A stretch of DNA of 64,000 nt. It comes from DASRAU01 sp035638075 (GTDB lineage: Bacteria; Acidobacteriota; Polarisedimenticolia; Gp22-AA2). Each line of letters starts with the position of its first letter. The first letter of the stretch is position 1. This document shows positions 35,112 through 43,877 of this stretch, one piece after another. The position numbers and the translations under genes are program-made. The notes beneath the pieces are model-generated. The model searched no databases. It was given only the letters and a program-made list of their open reading frames with translations, and was not told the DNA's origin. The stretch spans positions 62,001 through 126,000 of the forward strand of contig DASRAU010000021.1 in the NCBI GenBank assembly GCA_035638075.1, in the 5' to 3' direction.

Positions 35112-37826
35112 TCAGGCTCCCGGAGCCCGCCCGCCAGACAGCCGCGCCAGGCCCTCGACGGCGGCGCGCGTCTCGGGGTGATTCTCGCCGAGCGTGACGC
35201 GCAGGTGATCGAGGGCGGAGCGGTACGAGGCGCGCGCCCCCGCCGCATCCCCCGTCGCCGCCTCGATGGAGGCGATGCGCGCTTCCGACAACCCGATGAG
35301 ATAGGACGGCGTCCCGGGCTCGACGAAGGTCGCGGCGATCTCCCTGGCGTGCGCGGCGGTCTTCGCGGCGGCCGGGAGATCGCCGCTCTCCTGTTCCGCC
35401 CGCGCCAGCTCCTGGAGCGCGAAGACGCGCAGGCTCAGGTGGCTGTTGCGCTTCTCGAACGTGTCCACCACCCCGGCCAGAAGCGGCCGCGCCGCCGCGA
35501 CGTCGTGCCGCGCCAGGGCGAGGCGCCCGCGGTAGTACGCAAGCTGCACCTGCCGGAAGGCGTTCGGGTTCGGGCCGGTGAGGAGCGGTCCGCGTCCCGC
35601 TGTCTCGAGCTGGGTCGAGGCGCGCGCGAACTCGCCGCGACGCGTGTACAGGTCGGCGAGCTCGAGCAGGGCGTCTGTCTCGATGAGCGGGAACTGCCGC
35701 GCCCGCGCCACGCGGATGGTCTCCTGGTACAGGGGCTCCGCTTCGTCGTAGCGCGCCAGCTGCAGCAGCACGCCGGCGTGGTTGAAGGTGACCGAGGGCG
35801 CGATCCCGTCCGCCCCCTCCACGGCGCGACGCAGCTCGACGGCCTTCCGGCAGAGCGGCTCGGCCCGGCTGAGGTTCCCCTCGTAGTGCACGAGCGACCA
35901 GTTGTTGTACGTGTCGGCCGCGAGGGTCGTGCGTTCCCTCCCGGCGCGCGCCAGCCCCTCGGCGATCTCGGTGTACTCGGCGTCCGCCTTCGCCATCTGG
36001 TGCGACAGGTAGAAGCCATACGCCAGGAGCGCCTTCGCCTCGATGACCCGGACCGGAGGAGGCGGCTCGAGCCGGGACAGGAGCGCGAGCGCCGCCTCGC
36101 CGTCACGCAGCATCGGCGCGGGGTCCTCGATCATGTAGCCGGTCGCGCCGCGGCCGAGAAGACACTCCGCCCGCTGCAGGGTGTTCTCGGGACGATCGGG
36201 GAGCAGGGCGAGGGCTTTCTCGATGAGCGGAGCCGCCCCGTCGACGTCGCCGGCCCCGAGCTTGGCGTTTCCCAGCGGACAGAGGGCCTGCGCCTGCAGG
36301 ATCGGGTCGCCGGTGCGGGCGGCGATGGCGGCCGCCTCCTCGAGCACCTGCACCGACTGGTCGTAGCGCTCCGAGTCGTAGTACTGGCGGCCTATCGCCA
36401 CGAGCAGCTCGGCGCGCAGCGGATCGTCGGCCGGATACTGCCTGTCGATCACCGCCTTCCCCTGTTCGAGCAGGTCGCCGACCGCCGGCTTGGCGCCGAC
36501 CGGCTGGGCGGCGCTCAGGAGGAAGCCCATGAAGTCGCGGGCGGCGTTGGCGCGCGCCAGCTGCGCCCGCGCCGCGTCCCGCTGCCGGCGCGCCTCCCGC
36601 GCCTGCCAGGCGATCGCCGCGGTCAGCACGACGGCTCCCGTCGCGGCGAGAACGGCGAGGGCGACGCCGGTCCGGTGGCGGCGCACGAACTTGGCGGCGC
36701 GCTCGGCCGCGGAGACGGCGCGCGCGCTCACCGGTTCGTGGTTCAGGTAACGTCGCACGTCGTCGGCGAACGCGGCGACCGACGCGTAGCGCTCCTCCGG
36801 CCGCTTGCGCAACGCCTTCGCCACGACGTTGTCGAGATCGCCGCGCAGCACGGCGCGGCGGGACGGATCCGCCACCTCCGACATCAGCGGTGGCTCGACC
36901 TCGACGATGGCCCGGATGCGATCGACGGGTGTCGTGGACGACGCCTCGAGCGGCAGCCGGCCCGCCAGGAGCTCGTAGAGCAGCGCCCCGAGGCCGTAGA
37001 CGTCCGTGGCGGTCGTGACGTCCCCGCCCGTCACCTGCTCGGGGGCGGCGTAACCGGGGGTCAGGCCGGCTCCCCCCTCCCGGGTCGCGGTGACGTCGGA
37101 GTCCGGCCCGGGCTCGATCAGCTTGGCGACGCCGAAGTCGAGCAGCCGCACCTTCCCGTCGGCGTCCACCAGGACGTTCTGCGGCTTGATGTCGCGGTGC
37201 ACGATGAGGTTGCCGTGAGCGTGCGCCACCGCTTCGAGCACCTCGAGGAAGAGCCGCAGGCGCTGCGCCACGTCCAGGCCGTGCGCGGCGCAGTAGCGAT
37301 CGATCGGCTCGCCGTCGACGTGCTCGAGGACGATGTAGGGCTGGCCGAGCGGCGACAGGCCGGCGTCGTGCAGCCGCGCGATCCCCGGATGCCGCAGCCG
37401 CGCCAGGATGCTCCCCTCGCGGCGGAAGCGCCGCTCCCCTTCGTGGCCGATGAGGCTGGCGTTGAGGAGCTTCACGGCGGCGGTCCCCTTGAAGCGGCCG
37501 TCGCTGCGATCGGCGAGCCAGACGCTCCCCATGCCCCCCTGGCCGAGCGGGGCGCGCAGCGTGTACGAGCCGACGACGAGCCCGGCGAGCGACGGCGCCG
37601 CGGCGGGCACGACCGGCGCGCTGCGCTCGAGGAACCCTTCCCGCTCGAGCACGCCGTGATCCCTGAGCAGCGCCTCGATCTCGGCCGCCAGCTTCGGGTC
37701 GCCCGCCCGCAGGGACAGAAGCCACGCGGATCGCTCCGCCGGCTCCATCTCGAGCGCCCGATCCAGGTGCGGGCTGAGGAGGCTCCAGTGGTCGGTCGCG
37801 CCGGAGCCGGGGTCGTCGCTGTTCAC
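35112..37826 (-). CDS. Receptor-like Ser/Thr protein kinase with TPR domain
   Basis: A 904-residue Hanks-type kinase. The kinase domain spans about 85-350: P-loop LGQGGMGSVWLA, VAIK-type Lys in GTAAVKLL, catalytic loop HRDIKPQNVL, DFGVAK, and APEQVTGG after the activation segment. A single membrane helix follows near 385-408 (GVALAVLAATGAVVLTAAIA), then about 480 residues of TPR-like repeats outside the membrane (for example LLVAIGRQYYDSERYDQSVQ). The N-terminal 80 residues contain a short helical region found in kinases of this sort. It begins five bases after the ECF sigma gene's stop, a pairing common in Acidobacteria and Planctomycetes. Confidence 0.9.
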   Translation of the reverse strand: MNSDDPGSGATDHWSLLSPHLDRALEMEPAERSAWLLSLRAGDPKLAAEIEALLRDHGVLEREGFLERSAPVVPAAAPSLAGLVVGSYTLRAPLGQGGMGSVWLADRSDGRFKGTAAVKLLNASLIGHEGERRFRREGSILARLRHPGIARLHDAGLSPLGQPYIVLEHVDGEPIDRYCAAHGLDVAQRLRLFLEVLEAVAHAHGNLIVHRDIKPQNVLVDADGKVRLLDFGVAKLIEPGPDSDVTATREGGAGLTPGYAAPEQVTGGDVTTATDVYGLGALLYELLAGRLPLEASSTTPVDRIRAIVEVEPPLMSEVADPSRRAVLRGDLDNVVAKALRKRPEERYASVAAFADDVRRYLNHEPVSARAVSAAERAAKFVRRHRTGVALAVLAATGAVVLTAAIAWQAREARRQRDAARAQLARANAARDFMGFLLSAAQPVGAKPAVGDLLEQGKAVIDRQYPADDPLRAELLVAIGRQYYDSERYDQSVQVLEEAAAIAARTGDPILQAQALCPLGNAKLGAGDVDGAAPLIEKALALLPDRPENTLQRAECLLGRGATGYMIEDPAPMLRDGEAALALLSRLEPPPPVRVIEAKALLAYGFYLSHQMAKADAEYTEIAEGLARAGRERTTLAADTYNNWSLVHYEGNLSRAEPLCRKAVELRRAVEGADGIAPSVTFNHAGVLLQLARYDEAEPLYQETIRVARARQFPLIETDALLELADLYTRRGEFARASTQLETAGRGPLLTGPNPNAFRQVQLAYYRGRLALARHDVAAARPLLAGVVDTFEKRNSHLSLRVFALQELARAEQESGDLPAAAKTAAHAREIAATFVEPGTPSYLIGLSEARIASIEAATGDAAGARASYRSALDHLRVTLGENHPETRAAVEGLARLSGGRAPGA

Positions 37827-37830
37827 GTCG

Positions 37831-38397
37831 TCAGGCGGGAAGGGTCCCGCCGATGGCGGAATGGAGGTAGATGCGGGCCTTCTCCCACTGCCGCTGCACG
37901 GTGCGCTCGCTCTGTCCCCACATCTCGCCGATCTCGGAGAAGGTGAACCCGCAGAAAAACTTCAGATCGACCACCTGCGCCAGCTTCGGCTCGACGGCGG
38001 AGAGCCGCTCGAGCGCCTCGCCGACCCGCACGAGATCAGGCTCCGCCTCCACCGCGGCGGCGAGCGCCTCGTCGAGCGGCGTCATGTCGATCTCGCCGCC
38101 GCGCTTCTCCGCGTGCCGGTCGCGCGCGTGGTTCAGGATGAGCCCGCGCATGGCGCGCGCGGCATACGCCATGAAGCGGGCCCGGTCGGGGAACTCGGTC
38201 CCCTCCCGTCCCGCCATGGCGAGATAGGCCTCGTGCAAAAGCGTCGTGGTGCCGAGCGTCGGCGCCCCGGAGTTGCGCGCCAGCTGCGCCCGGGCCAGCC
38301 GGTGCAGCTCGGTGTAGAGCAGTGCGAACAGGGCGGACGCCGCCGTCCCGTCCCCCCTGTCTGCGTTTTCGATGAGCGAAGCGACCGATGAATCCAT
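37831..38397 (-). CDS. ECF-type RNA polymerase sigma factor
   Basis: A 188-residue ECF sigma factor of the group with TTLLHEAYLAMAG and LKFFCGFTFSEIGEMWGQSERTVQRQWEKAR. Region 2 (residues 20-100) carries RARFMAYAARAMRGLILNHARDR for -10 recognition, and region 4 (about 125-180) is the HTH for -35 recognition. It is the first gene of a two-gene unit with the TPR kinase, which may phosphorylate or otherwise control it in place of an anti-sigma factor. No anti-sigma gene is adjacent. The ATG at 38397 is the only sensible start. Confidence 0.9.
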   Translation of the reverse strand: MDSSVASLIENADRGDGTAASALFALLYTELHRLARAQLARNSGAPTLGTTTLLHEAYLAMAGREGTEFPDRARFMAYAARAMRGLILNHARDRHAEKRGGEIDMTPLDEALAAAVEAEPDLVRVGEALERLSAVEPKLAQVVDLKFFCGFTFSEIGEMWGQSERTVQRQWEKARIYLHSAIGGTLPA

Positions 38398-38570
38398 GAC
38401 CCCGTGCGGTCAGGGTACCACGCAACGTGAACCCGAGAATGTGGTGAACGCGGCGGAGGGCGGGGGATCGAGGCTCGTCCGGCGGCGGACACGGCCTGCG
38501 GCCAGGCCCCCTGTTTCCTCAAGAATAGCGGGGGTTTCCCGCCGGCACGGGGTTTGGTCTGGGCGCCCTC

Positions 38571-39731
38571 ATGCAATGGCCGGGGACGCCGATCGAGCAC
38601 CTGTCGAGGTTTCAACCTGCTTTCTGCCCCAGGCGGGGGTGTCCCGAGCACGTTCGTCTGGCTCCCGGTTTCCGCTTCGAGCGCCATGGCTTCTACAGCA
38701 CTCGGAGGCGGTGGCGAATCCCGAGGTTCCGCTGTGTCGCGTGCCGCGCTTCCTTCTCGAGGCAGTCATTCGCCGTGTCCTACTACAGCAAGCGGCCGGA
38801 GCTGCTCATTCCGATTGCCGCGGGACTCGTGGGCGGGTCGGCGCACCGGCAAATCGCCCGCACGCTCGGCTGCGCGCCGTCGACGGTGACGCGAAACGCG
38901 GCGCGGCTGGGACGACATGCCGTCCTGCTGATGGCGCTGACCCGGCGTGAGCTCCCCGGATCGTCGAATGAAGCGTTCGTGTTCGACCATTTCGAGACCT
39001 TCGAGTTCACGCAGGATTATCAATTCGGCGTGGGGACGCTCGTCGGCTCGAAATCGTGGTTCGTGTACGACCTCGACCCCGCACCACACGTGCGCACCGG
39101 GCATGTGAGTCCAGCGCAACGTCGCCGACTGGATCTGCGGCCACGACGGCCCGGACGCGGAGGCTATCTCGGCTCGAGCAGGAGGGTCTTCCAACGCTTG
39201 CGGGACGTGACTTTGCCGGGGACGACCATCACCGTCATCGGAGACGGTCACAAGGCCTATGCGCGGGCCCTGCATGACTCGTCCCTGGAGCGGGACATCA
39301 TTCTCGAGAGCTATCCGAACCCGCCACGGGGCCCGAAAGGGTCACCGCGAAGCGAAGCGGCGCGACTCCGCGACGAGAAGCTTTTCCCGGTGGATCTGCT
39401 GCACAAGATTCTGCGGCACTCGCTGGCGCACCAGCGTCGCGAGACCATCGCGTTCGGCCGCCGGCTCAACGCGGTGATGGAACAGATGTTCCTGACCGCC
39501 GTGTGGCGCAACTTCGTCAAGAAGAGAAGCGAGCGGGTGTCGCGGAGCGGCACCCCGGCCATGCGCCTCGGCCTGACGCGCGAACGCTGGCCCTGGTCCC
39601 GAGTCTTCTCACGGAGAATCTTCCCGGCGCGCACGCCCACTCCTTCGACCTGGGCGGAGCTGTATCGGCGCCTCTGGACCAGCCCTCTCTACGAGAACAA
39701 CACCCGGCACGAGCTGAGACTCGCCTTCTAG
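38571..39731 (+). CDS. Transposase-like protein (zinc ribbon, HTH, DDE-like)
   Basis: A 386-residue protein built like IS1/IS1595-type transposases. There is an N-terminal zinc ribbon (FCPRRGCPEH and FRCVACRASF), then a helix-turn-helix (GGSAHRQIARTLGCAPSTVT). The catalytic-like part has AFVFDHFETFEF (first acidic residue), TITVIGDGHKAYARAL (second Asp) and RRETIAFGRRLNAVMEQMFL (Glu/Arg-rich third region). It appears intact. Only a 9-bp match GGCCTGCGG/CCGCAGGCC (38493-38501, 39759-39767) flanks it as a possible inverted end, and no target duplication is evident. It may be a degenerate or domesticated element. It lies between the ECF/kinase unit and the efflux operon. Confidence 0.6.
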   Translation: MQWPGTPIEHLSRFQPAFCPRRGCPEHVRLAPGFRFERHGFYSTRRRWRIPRFRCVACRASFSRQSFAVSYYSKRPELLIPIAAGLVGGSAHRQIARTLGCAPSTVTRNAARLGRHAVLLMALTRRELPGSSNEAFVFDHFETFEFTQDYQFGVGTLVGSKSWFVYDLDPAPHVRTGHVSPAQRRRLDLRPRRPGRGGYLGSSRRVFQRLRDVTLPGTTITVIGDGHKAYARALHDSSLERDIILESYPNPPRGPKGSPRSEAARLRDEKLFPVDLLHKILRHSLAHQRRETIAFGRRLNAVMEQMFLTAVWRNFVKKRSERVSRSGTPAMRLGLTRERWPWSRVFSRRIFPARTPTPSTWAELYRRLWTSPLYENNTRHELRLAF

Positions 39732-39768
39732 ATGAGGTCCGGACAACTGTTTCGCCGCCCGCAGGCCA

Positions 39769-42700
39769 TCAACCGGCCATCCCCAATCTCGGCGGCACGT
39801 TGACGGGCCTCCAGACCTTCAGGTAGAGCAGCGGCAGTACCAGCAGGTTGAGGAGGGTGGACGACACCAGCCCCCCGACGATCACCACCGCCATCGGATG
39901 CTCGATCTCCTGCCCGGCGCGGGCCCCGCCGACGACCAGGGGGACGAGGGCGAGACCGGTCACGAGCGCGGTCATCAGGACCGGGGCGAGCCGGTCGAGA
40001 CAGCCGGCGAGCACGAGATCCCGCCCGGGCGCCATCCCCTCGACCGTCTCGAGGCGGCGGAAGCGCGACACCAGCATCAATCCGTTGCGCACCGAGAGGC
40101 CGAACAGGGTGACGAACCCGACGAGCGAGCCGATGGACAGGCGCCCTCCCGAAAGCGCCGCGGCGGCGACCCCTCCGACCAGCGCCAGGGGCACGTTGGC
40201 GAGCATCACGAGCGCCAGGCGCGACGAACCCGACTCGAGCAGGAGCACCAGGAAGACCCCGGCGCCGGCGCAGAGGGAGAACAGGAGCAGCTCGCGGCGC
40301 GTCTCGCGCTCGACCTCGTACTCCCCGCCCCAGGCGCGTACGTAGCCTTCCGGGAGGGGCCGCGACTCGACGCGGCGGCGGGCCTCCTCGACGAATCCGC
40401 CGATGTCCCGCCCCTCGACCGAGGCGGCGACGATCGCCTGCCGCGTCCCCCCTTCGCGCTCGATGGCGGCCGGCTCGCTGCCGATGCTCACCCGCGCCAG
40501 CGAGGCCAGCGGCACGCGGCCTCCGTCGGGGGTGTCGATGGCGAGCGCTTCGATCGCCGACACGTCTCCCGGCGGCCCTTCGCCGGCGCGCACCCAGATG
40601 TCGAAGACCCGCTGTCCTTCGAAGACCTGCCCGGCCCGCACCCCCCACAGCGCGATCGTCACCGCCCGGCGCAGTCCTTCCATGGTCAGCCCGTGCCGCG
40701 CCGCCGCCGCCCGATCGAAGGCGATGTTCACCTGCGGGATGAAGGCCTGGCGCTCCGCCTGCACCTGCGCCGCCCCCGGCACCGCGGCGAGAGTCGCCGC
40801 GTCCCGCTCCGCCTCCGAGCGCAGCACCTCGAGGTCGGGGCCGGCGAGCCGCAGCACCACCGGCGCCCGCACGCCGGTGATCACCTCCTCCATCCGCTCC
40901 CGCAGGAATTGCCTGACGGTGAAGACGAACCCGGGGACTTTCTCGAGCCGCCGGCGCACCGCCCTTAGCACCGCGTCGTAGCGGCCGAGGGACGGGTCGA
41001 GCGCCAGGAGCAGCTCGCCGTTCTCCGGCCCCCAGGTGTCTTCCCCCAGCTCGGCGCGCCCCGCCTTGAGCGCCGTCGAGCGCACCCCCGGTACCGTGCG
41101 CAGGTTGCCCTCGAGCTCGCGCCCCGCCGCGACCGAGCGCTCGAGCGCGGTGCCGTACGGGGCGATGAGGTGGACGATGAGGTCCGCCTCCTGGAAATCG
41201 GGAAGGAGTTCGACGCCGAAGCGCGGGACGAGCAGCGCCGCCGCGGCCACGAGGGCGCCTGTGGCCGCGATCGCCGGCCACGGGCGATGGAGCAGCGGCC
41301 GCAGCGCCGCCGCGTAGCCGCGCTTGAGCGCGTGCAGGAGCGGGCTGCCGCTCCGCGCGGCGCTCTTGTCCGTCAGCAGGAACGACGCCAGGGCCGGGGT
41401 CACGGTCACGGCCACGAGGAGCGATGCGAGCGTGGCGAGGACATAGGCGGCGCCGAGCGGCGCGAACAGGCTCCCCTGCAGCCCGCTCAGGAAGAACAGC
41501 GGCGTGACCGCGATCACCACGATGCCGGTGGCGTGCACGATGGCGCCGCGCACCTCGACCGACGCGGAGAGCAGCACGCCCTGGCGCGGCTCGTCCGTGC
41601 CGCGCGTCTGCCGCTCGCGCAGCCGCCGCAGGATGTTCTCGACGTCGATGATGGCGTCGTCGACCACTTCTCCCAGGGCGATCGCCAGCCCGCCGAGGGT
41701 CATCGTGTTGAGCGTCGCCCCCGCGCCCCGCAGCACGGCGATCGCCGCGAGCAGCGACAGCGGGATGGCGGCCAGGCTGATCGCGGTCGTGCGCAGGTCG
41801 AAGAGGAACAGGAACAGCACGATGGTCACGAGCAGGGCGCCGGTGAGAAGCGCGTGCCGCAGGTTCCGGATGGCCCGCTCGACGAAGGTGGCCTGCCGGA
41901 AAAGATGCGGCGTGAGGGTCACCTGGGGGGGGAGGGCGCGGCGGATCTCCTCGATCGCCGTCTCCAGTGCCCGGGTCGCTTCGAGGGTGTTGGCGCGCGG
42001 CGCCTTGTCGATCTCGAGGATGACGCCGGGCGTCCCGTTCACCGTGGCGTCGCCGACCTTGTACTCCGCGCCTGCGCGGATGGTGGCGACCTGGTCGAGC
42101 CGCACCGGGACGCCGTCCCGAAACGCGACGAGCGCGGCGCGCAGGTCGTCGATTGACGCGATGCGTCCCTCGGCGCGGATCGGCAGCGACTGCTCCCCCG
42201 TCTCGACGAACCCCGCCGCCGCCAGGGCGGTGCTGTCCGACGCGGCGGCGACCGCCTGGTCGAGCGACAGGCCGAAGGCGCGCAGCGAAGCGGGAGACAG
42301 GAGCACCTGGTCCTGCCTCACCCCCCCGCCGAAGACGGTGACACGGGCCACGCCGGGTACCGCCAGGAAGCGCGGCTTCAGCGTCCAGTCGGCGAGCGCG
42401 CGCAGCTCGAGCGCGTCGAACCCGGCCGCCCCGGTCAGCCCCACGTCGAGCAGGGTGCTCGACGCCGAGACCGTCGGGGTGATCGCCGGTGGCTCGACGC
42501 CGGCCGGCAGCTGGCGCGCCGCGATCGCCAGCCGCTCGGCGACCGCCTGCCGCGCCTCGGGCACCGAGACGGCGTCGGAGAAAATACAGGTCAGCGCCGA
42601 GATCCCGGCCGCCGATGTCGAGCGCATGGTCCGCAGCCCCGGCGCCCCGTTGATGGCGTGCTCGAGCGGGATGCTGACGAGGGATTCGACCTCGGCCGCC

Positions 42701-42870
42701 GAGAAGCCGGGGGCCTCGGTCTGGATCGACACCTCGGTCGGAGCGAACTCGGGGAAGACGTCGATGGGCGCCGTCGCCGCCAGGCGCACGCCCGGCAGCA
42801 GGAGAATCAGCGCCGCGGCCACGACGATGCCGCGGTGCGTGAGCGAAAACCCGACGATCCGGGCGAGCAC
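39769..42870 (-). CDS. RND efflux pump, CusA/CzcA (heavy-metal) type
   Basis: A 1033-residue inner-membrane proton/substrate antiporter of the HME-RND group. The N-terminus has DVFPEFAPTEVSIQTEAPG, EVESLVSIPLEHAINGAPGL and RSTSAAGISALTCIF, all typical of CzcA/CusA rather than AcrB. The proton-relay helix reads LGEVVDDAIIDVENILRRL, with the acidic residues expected of HME pumps. Two six-helix blocks and two large periplasmic loops are complete, ending LLYLKVWRPVNVPPRLG. Metal-site Met residues of CusA are not obvious by eye, so CzcA-like divalent metals or another substrate are possible. Last gene of the eight-gene operon, 11 bases after the adaptor. Confidence 0.9.
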   Translation of the reverse strand: MLARIVGFSLTHRGIVVAAALILLLPGVRLAATAPIDVFPEFAPTEVSIQTEAPGFSAAEVESLVSIPLEHAINGAPGLRTMRSTSAAGISALTCIFSDAVSVPEARQAVAERLAIAARQLPAGVEPPAITPTVSASSTLLDVGLTGAAGFDALELRALADWTLKPRFLAVPGVARVTVFGGGVRQDQVLLSPASLRAFGLSLDQAVAAASDSTALAAAGFVETGEQSLPIRAEGRIASIDDLRAALVAFRDGVPVRLDQVATIRAGAEYKVGDATVNGTPGVILEIDKAPRANTLEATRALETAIEEIRRALPPQVTLTPHLFRQATFVERAIRNLRHALLTGALLVTIVLFLFLFDLRTTAISLAAIPLSLLAAIAVLRGAGATLNTMTLGGLAIALGEVVDDAIIDVENILRRLRERQTRGTDEPRQGVLLSASVEVRGAIVHATGIVVIAVTPLFFLSGLQGSLFAPLGAAYVLATLASLLVAVTVTPALASFLLTDKSAARSGSPLLHALKRGYAAALRPLLHRPWPAIAATGALVAAAALLVPRFGVELLPDFQEADLIVHLIAPYGTALERSVAAGRELEGNLRTVPGVRSTALKAGRAELGEDTWGPENGELLLALDPSLGRYDAVLRAVRRRLEKVPGFVFTVRQFLRERMEEVITGVRAPVVLRLAGPDLEVLRSEAERDAATLAAVPGAAQVQAERQAFIPQVNIAFDRAAAARHGLTMEGLRRAVTIALWGVRAGQVFEGQRVFDIWVRAGEGPPGDVSAIEALAIDTPDGGRVPLASLARVSIGSEPAAIEREGGTRQAIVAASVEGRDIGGFVEEARRRVESRPLPEGYVRAWGGEYEVERETRRELLLFSLCAGAGVFLVLLLESGSSRLALVMLANVPLALVGGVAAAALSGGRLSIGSLVGFVTLFGLSVRNGLMLVSRFRRLETVEGMAPGRDLVLAGCLDRLAPVLMTALVTGLALVPLVVGGARAGQEIEHPMAVVIVGGLVSSTLLNLLVLPLLYLKVWRPVNVPPRLGMAG

Positions 42871-42881
42871 GGCCGAGGCTC

Positions 42882-43877
42882 CTAGGAGCCGCCGGCATCA
42901 CCGCCGGCCGGCTCTTCGTCGTCGTCCCCGGCGAGCCCCTGCCGGGCCTTGAGCCACTCCCCCCAGAGGCGGCTGGCGCCGCGCACCACGACCGACTCGC
43001 CCGGCTGGAGGCCGGAGAGGATTTCGCTCCGTCCGGCCGCCTCGGCCCCGACCGTCACGTCGGCACGCTCGTAGCCGCCGGGGCGGCGCACGAACAGGAC
43101 GCGTCCCGCCTCGGCGTACAGCAGGGCCGCCGTCGGGACGCTGAGGGCCTCGCGCTTCGCCACTTCGATGGTCGCCGTGCCGAGGCTCTGCGGGCGCAGG
43201 ACGCGGCGCGGGTCCTCGACGGCGATCCGCCCGGTGAGGGTGCGCGTCTGCGGCTTGACGAAGCGGGCGAGGGAGACGACGCGCCCGCGGAAGCGGGCGT
43301 CGGGGAGCGACTCGACCGTGATCCAGGCGGTGTTCCCGGCGCTCACGGCGCTGGCGTGCGCCTCGTCGATCTCGGCCAGCGCCCAGATGGCGGCCTGGCC
43401 GCGCGCCGGAGAGTTCCCCGGTCCCAGGCCGAGGCGATCGAGCGCCGCTTCCGCCCGCTGGCGATCCACCCGCGCCTGCGCCGCCTCCGCCTCGGCCGCC
43501 TGCACCGCCTTGGCAGCCACCACCTCGCGCGCCAGAAGCCCACGGAGCCGCTGCAGCTCGGCGTCGGTGCGAACCTCGCGCGCCTTCGCCGCCTCAAAGT
43601 CGAGCCGCGCTTCGATCTCCTCGGGGGTGTCGGGGGTCGGAGAGAGGCGGCACGGAACCGTCACGCCGACCGCGAACGGTCCGGGCTGCACCACTTCGGT
43701 CTCGATCCCGGCGGCCTGCTCGGCCTCGGGAGTCAAAAGGACGAGCCGCGGCCCCTTCGCACCCTTGTCGTCCGCGGCCTCGTGGTGCTCGTTGTCGCTC
43801 TGCGACTCGCGCCGGCAGGCCGGCGTGATCGCCGCGACCGCGAGAAAGACCAGGAGGGCCGCGGGCCGGAGCCTCAT
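42882..43877 (-). CDS. Periplasmic adaptor of the RND system, apparently lacking lipoyl halves
   Basis: A 331-residue membrane-fusion protein. The signal ends near ITPAC, possibly a lipid-attached Cys at 21, followed by a His/Asp/Glu-rich stretch (SDNEHHEAADDKG) that might bind metal. Then EAEQAAGIETEVVQPG and VPCRLSP (first beta segment), a coiled-coil hairpin at about 88-150, the beta-barrel (ASAVSAGNTAWITVESLP, RTLTGRIAVED, VPTAALLYAEAGRVLFVRR) and the membrane-proximal domain with LQPGESVVVRGASRLW. The usual lipoyl half-motifs on either side of the hairpin, of the type GxVxxLxVxxGxxVxxGQ, are not visible. Overlaps the channel gene by four bases. Confidence 0.85.
   Translation of the reverse strand: MRLRPAALLVFLAVAAITPACRRESQSDNEHHEAADDKGAKGPRLVLLTPEAEQAAGIETEVVQPGPFAVGVTVPCRLSPTPDTPEEIEARLDFEAAKAREVRTDAELQRLRGLLAREVVAAKAVQAAEAEAAQARVDRQRAEAALDRLGLGPGNSPARGQAAIWALAEIDEAHASAVSAGNTAWITVESLPDARFRGRVVSLARFVKPQTRTLTGRIAVEDPRRVLRPQSLGTATIEVAKREALSVPTAALLYAEAGRVLFVRRPGGYERADVTVGAEAAGRSEILSGLQPGESVVVRGASRLWGEWLKARQGLAGDDDEEPAGGDAGGS

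Noticed and set aside
35178..37946. 922-codon plus-strand open frame
   Set aside because: Antisense to the TPR kinase, which has an intact kinase domain; composition is typical of a shadow.
38493..39767. GGCCTGCGG/CCGCAGGCC as true terminal inverted repeats of an insertion sequence
   Set aside because: Only nine bases match, pairing breaks down beyond them, and no target-site duplication is visible; kept only as a weak hint.
39728..42901. 1057-codon minus-strand frame overlapping the RND pump
   Set aside because: Out-of-frame Arg/Gly-rich shadow; the 1033-residue frame has the CusA/CzcA sequence.
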